From NCBI GenBank assembly GCA_937873255.1, contig CALMVM010000375.1, positions 1 to 9,783 of the forward strand: a stretch of DNA of 9,783 bases, read 5' to 3'. Both the position numbers and the translations under genes were made by a program. How positions within the stretch are numbered: the first letter of the stretch is position 1; each line of letters starts with the position of its first letter. The notes under the pieces were generated by a model, which did not search any database, was not told the DNA's origin, and saw only the letters and a list, made by a program, of their open reading frames with translations. Positions 1-7,316 of this stretch are shown here, one piece after another. The stretch comes from an uncultured Verrucomicrobiota bacterium (GTDB lineage Bacteria > Verrucomicrobiota > Verrucomicrobiia > Chthoniobacterales > SZAS-18).

Positions 1-199
1 CTGATCTATCTGGCCAGGAGTCGGCTCATGCTGCGCCGACTTTGCGGTCGAGCAAAATAACGCTCAACCCCCCCCTTTTCAGACACCCTCTAGTGAATAG
101 GCGGCTGCGCCGCGAACGGAAACGAATGCCGCTCGGAGAGCGCCATCCACCACGCAAAACGCTTTCGATCATCGCAAGAATCGGCGTATCCTCACGGGC

Positions 200-1066
200 A
201 TGAACGAGACTCCAAGACCCGCCGCCGTGGACTGGAAATCGGTGGCGCTGTTTGTGGGATTGGCGATCCTTTTGTCGTCGCTGTGGGCATGGTACGCACG
301 GGCGCACGGCCTGCTCGCCAATCCGCTGCATGCCGGCCTCGCAGCGGGCGCGGCACAACTGGGCGTGCTCGTGTCCGCGCTGGTCACGATGCGCCTATTC
401 GCCCGCGACGCCTTTCGGCAGATCGGCTGGCGGCCGGGGCCGTGGACGGTTTATCTGCGGGTGTTGGTCGTCGTGATGGTGGTGGCCGCGCTGCTGGCGG
501 TCGTGCTGGTGTTGGGCTTCCAACGATTGAGAGGCGGGAGGGAGACGCCAACGGACGCGCCGTCGCCGTTCGTGGCGATCCCGGTGTTGTTCGTGTTCGC
601 CGGGGTGTGCGCGTTCGCGGAGGAGTTCGGCTGGCGCGGGTTTCTGCTGCCGAGGCTGCTGCCGTTGGGCGTGAAGGCGGCGTTGTTGGGGTCGGGCGTG
701 CTGTGGTTTTGCTGGGAAGCGCCGTTGATCTGCCTGGGAGTGGTGGATTCCACGTTGATCGGGTTCAACCTGCCGCTGGTGTTGCTCTGCCATTTCCTCG
801 GGACGGGCGCGCTCGCGGTGGTCTTCGGGTATCTGCGGTTGCGCTTCGACAGCGTGTTTTTGCCGACGTTCGCGCACGGTCTGCTCAATGCCTTGGGCGG
901 GGTGTCGATCCTGTTCTTCACGGAGGCCAACCCGATCTGGAGCGATTTCGGCGGCCCGGTCGGCACGGCGCTGACGCTCGCCGTCGCCGTGTTCGTCTGG
1001 CGGCAAGTGGGGCGGGATATGAAACAAGGACTCCTATCCAAGCCCGGTGCTGCGGACGCAGGCTGA
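200..1066 (+). CDS. CPBP-family intramembrane protease homologue, motif 2 altered
   Basis: 288-aa polytopic membrane protein of the CPBP (CAAX protease and bacteriocin-processing, Abi) family. Hydrophobic stretches lie near residues 14-31, 46-64, 84-107, 124-139, 157-181, 190-210 and 248-267. Motif 1 (EExxxR) is intact as E141-E142-F-G-W-R146, and motif 3 (HxxxN) is H226-G-L-L-N230. Motif 2 normally ends in His (W/F-xxx-H); here it reads W169-F-C-W-E173, with a GAA codon at 716-718, so one expected metal or catalytic His is Glu. Family members cleave prenylated or peptide substrates within the membrane or act as immunity proteins; the substrate here is unknown. The ATG at 200 gives a short cytoplasmic N-terminus before the first membrane helix; there is no Shine-Dalgarno. 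The gene stands alone and converges on the minus-strand pair, with 16 bp between stop codons. The family call is solid; activity is doubtful. Confidence 0.85.
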   Translation: MNETPRPAAVDWKSVALFVGLAILLSSLWAWYARAHGLLANPLHAGLAAGAAQLGVLVSALVTMRLFARDAFRQIGWRPGPWTVYLRVLVVVMVVAALLAVVLVLGFQRLRGGRETPTDAPSPFVAIPVLFVFAGVCAFAEEFGWRGFLLPRLLPLGVKAALLGSGVLWFCWEAPLICLGVVDSTLIGFNLPLVLLCHFLGTGALAVVFGYLRLRFDSVFLPTFAHGLLNALGGVSILFFTEANPIWSDFGGPVGTALTLAVAVFVWRQVGRDMKQGLLSKPGAADAG

Positions 1067-1075
1067 TCCTTGCAC

Positions 1076-1096
1076 TCCGGCGTCAATCAGGCCGGA
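1076..1096. terminator. Weak hairpin in convergent gene junction
   Basis: A perfect 6-bp inverted repeat (TCCGGC at 1076-1081, GCCGGA at 1091-1096) with a 9-base loop lies between the convergent 3' ends. The minus-strand gene's stop codon sits inside the loop. Neither side has a T-tract, so it lacks the usual intrinsic-terminator tail. It could be a bidirectional pause or terminator stem, or chance in GC-rich DNA. Confidence 0.25.
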
Positions 1097-1457
1097 ATTC
1101 GTGGATCACCTCGATCCGCCCGACGATCTGCCGATTGAACTCTTCTAGTTCCTCGGCCGGCACCCACAGTTCGGTGTGCTCCCGGCCGCCGACTTTTTGC
1201 ACGGGGAAACGCGCGAGATATTCGGTCGGCAGAGAAAACCGCGTGACGTAGCCGACCGAACCGTTCTCGGCGTCCTTGGTGTTCCAATCGCGGGCGATCT
1301 GGACGGCGTATTCCTCGTTGGTGACGGGATAAAAAATCGGCTGCCATGAAAGCCGGGGCGGGAAGGCGCGGTAGTCCGCCGCCGCGATGAGGTCAAGTTC
1401 GCGCTGGCCGACCGGACGGTAGAGAGTAGTGAGCACGGATGTGCCGTTCCCGGTCAC
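1083..1457 (-). CDS. Small protein of the family annotated 'ADP-ribosylation/crystallin J1'
   Basis: 124-aa soluble protein without signal peptide or membrane segment. The pattern of LYRPVG (12-17), AFPPRL (31-36), QPIFYPV (39-45), EEYAVQIARDWN (48-59), GYVTRF (69-74) and ELWVPAEELEEFN (96-108) matches, from memory, a widespread family of about 110 aa. Databases often label that family 'ADP-ribosylation/crystallin J1'. I see no ADP-ribosyl-hydrolase signature, so the label should not be read as a function. The GTG start at 1455-1457 shares bases with the TGA stop of the upstream gene (GTGA overlap), which indicates translational coupling and decides this start. A GTG seven codons further in (1434-1436) would match the usual family N-terminus better and is the alternative. 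It is transcribed with the 76-aa gene and ends 16 bp from the convergent CPBP gene. Confidence 0.8.
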   Translation of the reverse strand: MTGNGTSVLTTLYRPVGQRELDLIAAADYRAFPPRLSWQPIFYPVTNEEYAVQIARDWNTKDAENGSVGYVTRFSLPTEYLARFPVQKVGGREHTELWVPAEELEEFNRQIVGRIEVIHEFRPD

Positions 1458-1684
1458 GAGTCGGAGGAATGGACGTTGGCATCCACTGTCACCCCACTGA
1501 TCAACAGAGTCGGCAGAAAATGGCTGCGGCCTTCATCCGTGTAGGCATCCACCCGATTTCCTCTGGGCAGAACATGGGCATGTTCCGCTGTCGGTACGTG
1601 AAACTCCCGTCCATCAGCGACATGGATGGTGAATGCCACGAAAGGCCGCGCGTAGAGGAGAGCCCGGATGTCGTCTGCGATCAT
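1454..1684 (-). CDS. Small conserved hypothetical protein, PVC-type
   Basis: 76-aa protein beginning MIADDIRALLYARPFVAFTI. The N-terminal pattern (D-I-R-x-L-L-x-A-R-P-F-x-x-F-T-I-H-x-A-D-G-R) followed by 'VP..E.a.V.P.G' (30-42) matches a small family common in Verrucomicrobia and Planctomycetes genomes, recalled and not searched; its function is unknown. No signal peptide, membrane segment or catalytic motif is visible. The frame is open further upstream to 1909, but that extension runs antisense into alaS, is compositionally unlike the family, and would cover the alaS start. The ATG at 1682-1684 is therefore preferred. There is no Shine-Dalgarno before it. It is the first gene of a two-gene unit, its stop overlapping the next start by GTGA. 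It diverges from alaS across 103 bp. Confidence 0.75.
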   Translation of the reverse strand: MIADDIRALLYARPFVAFTIHVADGREFHVPTAEHAHVLPRGNRVDAYTDEGRSHFLPTLLISGVTVDANVHSSDS

Positions 1685-1744
1685 GCCGTGTGAGACTACC
1701 ACGCGGCACGGGGACGGACAAGATGAACTGACCGCGCTCCGCCG

Positions 1745-1773
1745 TTGCCAAGCCCGTCGATTTGCCCTATTGC
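1745..1773 (+). promoter_or_regulatory. Candidate sigma-70 promoter for alaS
   Basis: TTGCCA (1745-1750, 5 of 6 to the -35 consensus) is followed after 17 bp by TATTGC (1768-1773, 3 of 6 to the -10 consensus, with the TAT start kept). Transcription would begin near 1780, giving a leader of only about 8 bases before the alaS ATG at 1788. It sits in the divergent gap where a promoter is expected, but the -10 is weak. An overlapping reverse-strand TTGGCA at 1746-1751 could serve the minus-strand pair. Confidence 0.25.
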
Positions 1774-1787
1774 TGTTCCCCCACCCA

Positions 1788-4487
1788 ATGACCTCCGCCG
1801 AAATCCGCCAGTCGTTCCTCGATTTTTTCCGCGAGAAAGAGCACGCCATCGTGCCTTCAGCCAGCTTGCTGCCCACCTCGCCCAACCTCCTTTTCACCAA
1901 CGCGGGCATGAACCAGTTCGTGCCCTATTTCCTGGGTCAGGAACAGCCCCCGTATTCCCCCGCGCGCGCGGCCGACACGCAAAAATGCATCCGCGCCGGC
2001 GGCAAACACAACGACCTCGACGACGTGGGCCTGGACACGTACCACCACACGTTCTTCGAGATGCTCGGCAACTGGTCGTTCGGCGACTATTTCAAGGCCG
2101 AGGCCATCGGCTGGGCGTGGGAACTCCTCGTGGACCGCTGGAAGTTCCCGCCGCAGCGTCTCTACGCGACGGTCTACCGTCCTGGCGAGGGCGATCCGGG
2201 CGAGTTCGACCAGGAGGCTTACGATAACTGGGCGTACTGGTTCCAGTCCGTCGGCCTGGACCCCGCCGTCCACATCGTCGACGGCAACAAGAAGGATAAT
2301 TTCTGGATGATGGGCGACACCGGCCCGTGCGGCCCGTGCTCAGAACTCCACGTCGATCTGACCCAGGCTGGGGACACCCAGGGCTCGCTCGTCAACAAGG
2401 GCGACTCGCGCTGCATCGAAATCTGGAACCTCGTCTTCATCCAGTTCAACGCGAACCCGGACGGCACATTTTCGCCGCTGCCCGCGCGCCACGTCGATAC
2501 CGGCATGGGCTTCGAGCGTGTGGTGAGCATCCTCCAGGGCACGGGAAATTTCTCCGATTTCAACTACTACATCTCGAACTACGACACGGATGTATTCCGG
2601 CCGATCTTCGACGCCGTTGAGGCGATCTGCCCGCACAAGTACGGCTCCACGCAGCCGACGCCGGGCACAGCGGGCGCGAACGACCAGGAACGCATCGACA
2701 TCGCCTTTCGCGTGATCGCCGACCACCTGCGCACGCTGAGCTTCGCCATCGCCGACGGCATCCTGCCGGGCAACACGGACCGCCATTACGTCCTGCGCCG
2801 CATCCTGCGCCGGGCGGTACGCTACGGACGCACGCTCGGGTTTAGCGAACCGTTCTTCTACCAGCTCGTCCCCACTTTGGTAGCGCAGATGGGCGGCGTG
2901 TTCCCCGAACTCGCCGAGAACGCGGAAAAAGTCGCCGCGACGATCAAGACCGAGGAGGAAAGCTTCAACCGCACGTTGGATCGCGGCATCGCGCTTTTCG
3001 AGGAAGCAGCATCGCAGTTGCCCGAAGGCGGACAAGTCAGCGGCGCGGTGGCGTTCCGGCTCTCGGACGAACAGGGTTTCCCGCTCGACCTGACCGAGGT
3101 CATGGCACGCGAACGCGGGCTGACCGTGGACACCGCCGGGTTCGAGGAACTCATCGAAAAACAACGCGCCCAAGCCCGCGCCGCGCAAAAAAAGGAGGTC
3201 ATCACCGCCGAGACCGACCCGGAAGCGGACATGGTGAAAACTGATTTCGTCGGCTACGTGCGCGACGCCTGCGTGGCGAACATCGAGGAGGTCAAGGAAG
3301 ATGGCGAACAGGTGTACGCGGTCGTCAACCGCTCGCCGTTCTACGCTGAGATGGGCGGACAGGTCGGCGACGTGGGCATCATCCAGATCAGCGGCAAGCC
3401 CGACGTGGCGATTGCCAACACGATCCGGCGCGGGCCGAGTTATTACCTGCGTCTCGCCAACCCCGCCGACAAGGAAAATCTCTCGCTCGACCGGCTCGTC
3501 TCGCTGGAGATCGACGCCGCGCGCCGCCGGGCCATCGAGACGCACCACACCGCGACGCACCTGCTCCATTGGGCGTTGCACGAGGTCGTCGGAGCCGACG
3601 CGACGCAAAAGGGTTCCTACGTCGGGCCGGACCGGCTGCGATTCGACTTCAACAGCGCCGCCCTGACCCCGCAACAGGTCAGCGACGTGGAAAACCTCGT
3701 CAACACGCACACGCTGCTCAACTCACCCGTGGGCTGGCAGGAAGTGCCGTTCGCCGAAGTGCGCGGGCGGCCGGACATCATGCAATTTTTCGGCGACAAG
3801 TACGGTGACACTGTGCGCGTCGTGCAAATCGGCGGACGGCCCGGCGGGTTGGACGGCTATTCGATGGAACTGTGCGCGGGCACGCACACGCGCGCGACGG
3901 GCCAGCTCGGGGCGTTCAAGATCGTCAGCGAAGGCGCGATCAGCGCCGGCGTGCGGCGCATTGAGGCAGTGGCGGGTCAGGCGGCGCTCGCGTTTTTCCG
4001 CGAACAGGCCGCCACTCAGGGCAAGCGCATCGAGGAACTCGAAGCGAAGCTGGCCGAATTGAACAAGTCGCAGGAAAAGGACAAAGCCAATGTGCTCAAG
4101 CGCGACGCCGAAACCTACGCGGAAAAAGCGATGGCCCGCGTGGACGCGAACGCCAACGTGCCGCGCATCGTCGAGAACGTCGCGCTCGGCACGGCGGGAG
4201 CGGAACTGCTCCCGACGGTCCTCAACGCGCTGAAGGGCCGCAAGTTCAAGGGCGTGGCGGTGCTCGCCGGCGTGGCTGACGGCACGGCGCACCTGGCGGT
4301 GGGCGTGTCGCCGGAGTTCGTGGGCCGCTTCAACGCGGGCAAGATCGTGCAGCAATTGGCGTCCATCGTCGGCGGCAAGGGCGGCGGCAAGGCGGACCAG
4401 GCGCGCGGCGCGGGCAAGGATGTCGGCAAGGTGGACGCCCTTCTCAAAAAGGCGGGCACGATGCTCGGCGGCGAGGCGAAGACATAA
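1788..4487 (+). CDS. alaS: Alanyl-tRNA synthetase
   Basis: 899-aa cytoplasmic class II synthetase that charges tRNA-Ala with alanine and clears mischarged Ser/Gly-tRNA; E. coli AlaRS has 876 aa. Domains in order: aminoacylation core about 1-250, with FTNAGMNQF (36-44), YHHTFFEMLGNWSFGDYFK (85-103) and class II motif 3 DTGMGFERV (237-245); tRNA-recognition region about 265-460; editing domain with the zinc/catalytic set H587-x3-H591 and C696-A-G-T-H700, matching E. coli H564/H568/C666/H670; a charged coiled-coil linker about 744-785; and a C-terminal DHHA1-type domain with the Gly/Lys-rich stretch near 860-880. All key residues seen are intact. The ATG at 1788 gives the family N-terminus (SAEIRQSFLDFF). 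The longer frame from 1668 adds 40 unrelated residues and overlaps the divergent gene. There is no Shine-Dalgarno. A short insertion (about 252-262) follows motif 3, and several core motifs look eukaryote-like. Confidence 0.98.
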   Translation: MTSAEIRQSFLDFFREKEHAIVPSASLLPTSPNLLFTNAGMNQFVPYFLGQEQPPYSPARAADTQKCIRAGGKHNDLDDVGLDTYHHTFFEMLGNWSFGDYFKAEAIGWAWELLVDRWKFPPQRLYATVYRPGEGDPGEFDQEAYDNWAYWFQSVGLDPAVHIVDGNKKDNFWMMGDTGPCGPCSELHVDLTQAGDTQGSLVNKGDSRCIEIWNLVFIQFNANPDGTFSPLPARHVDTGMGFERVVSILQGTGNFSDFNYYISNYDTDVFRPIFDAVEAICPHKYGSTQPTPGTAGANDQERIDIAFRVIADHLRTLSFAIADGILPGNTDRHYVLRRILRRAVRYGRTLGFSEPFFYQLVPTLVAQMGGVFPELAENAEKVAATIKTEEESFNRTLDRGIALFEEAASQLPEGGQVSGAVAFRLSDEQGFPLDLTEVMARERGLTVDTAGFEELIEKQRAQARAAQKKEVITAETDPEADMVKTDFVGYVRDACVANIEEVKEDGEQVYAVVNRSPFYAEMGGQVGDVGIIQISGKPDVAIANTIRRGPSYYLRLANPADKENLSLDRLVSLEIDAARRRAIETHHTATHLLHWALHEVVGADATQKGSYVGPDRLRFDFNSAALTPQQVSDVENLVNTHTLLNSPVGWQEVPFAEVRGRPDIMQFFGDKYGDTVRVVQIGGRPGGLDGYSMELCAGTHTRATGQLGAFKIVSEGAISAGVRRIEAVAGQAALAFFREQAATQGKRIEELEAKLAELNKSQEKDKANVLKRDAETYAEKAMARVDANANVPRIVENVALGTAGAELLPTVLNALKGRKFKGVAVLAGVADGTAHLAVGVSPEFVGRFNAGKIVQQLASIVGGKGGGKADQARGAGKDVGKVDALLKKAGTMLGGEAKT

Positions 4488-4575
4488 CTGGGTTAACCCT
4501 AGGATCGTAACGGCGAATGTCCGCCCCGTCGGAGAAGGGGTTTGCGTATTTCCTTTCTCTTCCCGATTTGGTATC

Positions 4576-5826
4576 ATGCTACCAACCGGGCATGAAATAC
4601 GCGCGCTCCTGTATCGTTCTTCCTTGGCTTTGGGAATATCGCTGGTCGGCAGGTTTACGATTGCAAAACTTCCGTCCCTCGACCACCCGCAGGCCGGTGC
4701 GAGCACGATAACGGAGCCGTCGATCCCTGGCCTTCCTTCGTCGTCCTACCTTGAGGCGCATCGTGGAGAGACCGACCCGCAAGTCGTGTTAGTCCGGCGG
4801 AGAATCTATACCGCGCGGCAAGCGCCGGAACTGCCTGCCCTCGTTGCCTTGTCGCACGATGATACAGCTTTACGGGACGTGGCCTACGCACTGTCCGCAG
4901 ACCAATGCCGGGATGCCTTCCAACACGCGATGCTGAAAGGCGGTTGCTGGCCGGTAGCCAACGCCATGCTGGAACCGTTGATTGAGCGCAAGGCGGCGGA
5001 TCAGTTCGCAAAAATCGCCCGGTGGCTGGTCGATCCTTCCAACCATTTTCCGCAACCGTTGGAGGCGCGAATGTTCGCGCACGACTCGACCGTAGAATGG
5101 AGTCGCAGCGATCCACGAGCGGCGGCAGATTTTGCGGCGAGTGTGCCGCTCGTCAAGGACGAAGCCGACGATTGGTCTTCGCTGTCGCACGTACTCGCCG
5201 AGGTCTGCGGCGGCTGGGCGAGCAAGGACCCCGCTGGCGCGCGGGGCTGGGCAGAAGCATTGCCCGATGCGGACCCGCGAAAGGTCGACGCGCTCGCCGC
5301 GTCCATGTCGATTTTTAACGAATTCTATCCCGACAAGATCAAAGCTTGGGTGGCGCGATTGAGCGGCGTGAACGACCAGACGCCGAAGTTGGCGGAGACC
5401 GTCGCAGGAGAACTAGCCCAAGTCGAACTACAGAAGACAAAACAACCGTCCTCGGCGCTGCAATGGGCGTTGTCCATTTCGGACGCGCCCACGCGCCGCA
5501 CCGCACTCCAGGGTGTGATCAACGTCTGGGTGCCAAGCGGCGGCGAGGAAAGCATCGCTCAGTGGAAACAATGGGCTAAGGCGCTGCCGCCGGACGAGGT
5601 TCGCGGCGCGATTTGGGGAGCCTTGGCCGTCGCGTGGCAATCGTGGGATCACCGCATGGTGGAACTTGTCGGTGGAAGCCCTGAATTCTTCCAGCAGTTT
5701 AAAGAAAACGGCAAGGCGGCAAACGATTGGCTTCTCAGTCTGCCAGCGGGCACTGATCGTGATGAAGCAATAACCATCCGCGAGAGATTCGAGAATTCTA
5801 TTCTGGAACAAAAACTCTGGCGGTAA
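4576..5826 (+). CDS. Verrucomicrobial-type WA-DP-LP repeat protein, function unknown
   Basis: 416-aa protein, not assignable to an enzyme family. The middle and C-terminal parts contain degenerate helical repeats of the form W-[AS]-x-x-D-P-x-[AG]-A-x-x-[WF]-A-x-x-[LV]-P. Examples are WSRSDPRAAADFAASVP (175-191), WASKDPAGARGWAEALP (214-230), a weaker copy SSALQWALSISDAPTRRTAL (292-311) and WKQWAKALPPDEVR (330-343). Such repeats are abundant in hypothetical proteins of Verrucomicrobia, recalled and not searched; they probably build an alpha-solenoid scaffold. The N-terminus has basic residues and a short hydrophobic run (15-25), a marginal signal-anchor at best. The ATG at 4576 is the first ATG downstream of alaS in this frame. 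An in-frame ATG at 4420 lies inside alaS and is unlikely. The gene is 88 bp after alaS on the same strand with no clear terminator between, so co-transcription is possible. No Shine-Dalgarno is seen. Confidence 0.7.
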   Translation: MLPTGHEIRALLYRSSLALGISLVGRFTIAKLPSLDHPQAGASTITEPSIPGLPSSSYLEAHRGETDPQVVLVRRRIYTARQAPELPALVALSHDDTALRDVAYALSADQCRDAFQHAMLKGGCWPVANAMLEPLIERKAADQFAKIARWLVDPSNHFPQPLEARMFAHDSTVEWSRSDPRAAADFAASVPLVKDEADDWSSLSHVLAEVCGGWASKDPAGARGWAEALPDADPRKVDALAASMSIFNEFYPDKIKAWVARLSGVNDQTPKLAETVAGELAQVELQKTKQPSSALQWALSISDAPTRRTALQGVINVWVPSGGEESIAQWKQWAKALPPDEVRGAIWGALAVAWQSWDHRMVELVGGSPEFFQQFKENGKAANDWLLSLPAGTDRDEAITIRERFENSILEQKLWR

Positions 5827-5906
5827 TTCCTTTTGCCGAGGTGGTCTCTTGTTTGTCCGCGCAGCGGAGGCGTCGCTGTAGAATCTGACCGCACTGGAAT
5901 TTTTCT

Positions 5907-7316
5907 TCACGCCGCCTCTTCGTGCGGCTGCGGCAAGTCGGACTCCCCGTCGATCTCCGCCGGACGCAAAAACTGCGCGGACGGCCGCGCGGAAATCCGT
6001 CCGTCCTTGTAAATCGTCTGACCGCGCAGGAGTGTCCGCAGCACCTTGCCCCGGACGTGCCGGCCGATGTAAGGCGAATGCGCCGGATGCCGGTAAAGCA
6101 GCGAGTCCTGGCGGATCTCGTCGCCGCTGTTCAGGCTGACGATCACCAGGTCCGCGTCGGCCCCGACGGCGATCTCCCCCTTGCGCGGATGCAGTCGGAA
6201 GCGGCGCGCCGCGCTGGTGGAGAGCATTTCCACCATCCGCTCCAACGGCACGGGGTGGCTGTCCTCCTCCGCCGCCGTGAGCATCAGCGTGAGGCGGGAC
6301 TGGCATCCGGCGATCCCCGTGTGGGCCGCAAACAGATGTGGCGCGTGCAGCTTGCGCTCGGGCGGCGCGGGACTGTGCGCGGAGGCGATCATATCCACCC
6401 CGCCGGCGATGAGCTGATCCCACAACGCTGCCTGTTCGGCGGCGGTGCGCAACGGCGGCGCGCTTTTGGCGTACGATTGCAGCCGCTCGGCGTCCGCCTC
6501 CGTCAACACGAGATAATGCGGGCACGTCTCGCACGAGATATTGAGCCCCTGCGCCTTCGCCTGGCCGACCAGTTCGATGCCGCGAGCGGTGCTCACGCTG
6601 GAGATGTGCAGCGCACAGTCCGATTCCCAGGCGAAGAAAATCGCGCGCTGGATCGCCTCCAGTTCGGCGATGACCGGCCGCGACGCCAAGTAATCCGCCG
6701 CCGAGAGTCGTCCGTCGGCCACCGCGCGGCGGGCGAGGCGCGCGGTGATCCCCTCGTTCTCCGCGTGGACGGCGACGATCTGTTCCAGGTCGCTGGCCCG
6801 GCGCATGCCTTCGAGCAATGTGCAGTCGTAGGCGAAGGGGAAATCGTCCGTGCCGCTCTCGCTGAGATATGCCTGGAAGCCGACCACGCCGCAGTCCGTG
6901 AGGTCCTGCATGTGCACGAGGCTCTCGGAGGTCAACCCGCCCCACAGGCCGAAGTCCACCAGCGAACTCGCCTTGCCGAAGTTCCATTTCGCCAGAAATC
7001 CGCCGCGGTCCACCACGGGCGGTGAACAGTGCAGCGGCATGTCCAGATACGAGGTCACGCCGCCGGCCGCCAGCGCGCGGCTGCCGCTCTCGAAGCCTTC
7101 CCAGTCCGTGCGGCCGGGTTCGTTGAAATGGACGTGCGGATCGACCAGCCCCGGCAGCACGTGGAAATCGCTCGCGTCCAGGTCGGCGTCCGTGCTGCCG
7201 AACACGGCTCGGCCCAGCGACGTGATCAGACCATCCTTGATGCCGAGGTCGAGCTTGTCCACGCCGTGAGGCAAGACCACCGACGCACCACGGATGATCA
7301 GGTCGAAATCGCTCAT
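5907..7316 (-). CDS. Allantoinase/dihydroorotase-like amidohydrolase lacking key metal ligands
   Basis: 469-aa TIM-barrel amidohydrolase closest to AllB-type allantoinase and dihydroorotase, which open cyclic amides with a two-metal site. Family marks: LPGLVDPHVHFNEPGRTDWEGF region (54-75), DMPL (92-95), WGGLTS (125-130), DYLASRP (208-214), CETCPHY (262-268), SPYIGR (414-419) and a C-terminal beta segment LLRGQTIYKDGR (429-440). Metal ligands H61, H63 and H184 are present. By alignment with E. coli AllB from memory, the carbamylated Lys is Q148 (CAG, 6873-6875), the His of the 'CHVSS' motif is S240 (AGC, 6597-6599), and the Asp of 'SDHSP' is A313 (GCG, 6378-6380). The fold is certain; catalysis is doubtful, so it may be a structural or regulatory homologue, as for inactive PyrC' proteins. 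The ATG at 7314-7316 gives the normal N-terminus (MSDFDLIIRGA); the frame extends 53 codons further without family similarity. No Shine-Dalgarno. It converges with the repeat-protein gene and diverges from the DUF5069 gene. Confidence 0.88.
   Translation of the reverse strand: MSDFDLIIRGASVVLPHGVDKLDLGIKDGLITSLGRAVFGSTDADLDASDFHVLPGLVDPHVHFNEPGRTDWEGFESGSRALAAGGVTSYLDMPLHCSPPVVDRGGFLAKWNFGKASSLVDFGLWGGLTSESLVHMQDLTDCGVVGFQAYLSESGTDDFPFAYDCTLLEGMRRASDLEQIVAVHAENEGITARLARRAVADGRLSAADYLASRPVIAELEAIQRAIFFAWESDCALHISSVSTARGIELVGQAKAQGLNISCETCPHYLVLTEADAERLQSYAKSAPPLRTAAEQAALWDQLIAGGVDMIASAHSPAPPERKLHAPHLFAAHTGIAGCQSRLTLMLTAAEEDSHPVPLERMVEMLSTSAARRFRLHPRKGEIAVGADADLVIVSLNSGDEIRQDSLLYRHPAHSPYIGRHVRGKVLRTLLRGQTIYKDGRISARPSAQFLRPAEIDGESDLPQPHEEAA

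Noticed and set aside
68..75. Run of eight C near the left edge
   Set aside because: A homopolymer tract can be phase-variable, but no coding frame or promoter around it is supported, so no role can be argued.
252..311. Aromatic residues at the end of the first CPBP helix treated as a separate finding
   Set aside because: Ordinary for membrane proteins; kept only as a very low-interest note supporting the start choice.
26..358. 110-codon minus-strand open frame at the left edge
   Set aside because: It overlaps the CPBP gene start, is Arg-rich and matches no family I know. No gene is supported in 1-199, and the plus-strand frame open from 3 to 202 is equally featureless.
2340..3710. 456-codon open frame antisense to alaS
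   Set aside because: It lies wholly opposite well-conserved alaS motifs and has biased composition (R, V, D) without recognisable domains.
4490..4499. Perfect palindrome GGGTTAACCC just after the alaS stop
   Set aside because: Too short and without a T-tract to be a terminator, and there is no second site to suggest an operator. Chance is adequate.
4524..4540. CCCC...GGGG stem followed by TTT after alaS
   Set aside because: A 4-bp stem with a 9-base loop is too weak to call an intrinsic terminator.
3723..4706. 327-codon open frame antisense to the 3' end of alaS
   Set aside because: Composition (H, R, A, L) is that of a reverse-strand shadow; no motifs.
5856..5868. TCCGC-GCA-GCGGA hairpin between the convergent genes ending at 5826 and 5907
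   Set aside because: Only 5 bp with a 3-base loop and no T-tract next to it. An overlapping CAGCG/CGCTG stem is equally possible, so no specific terminator is supported.
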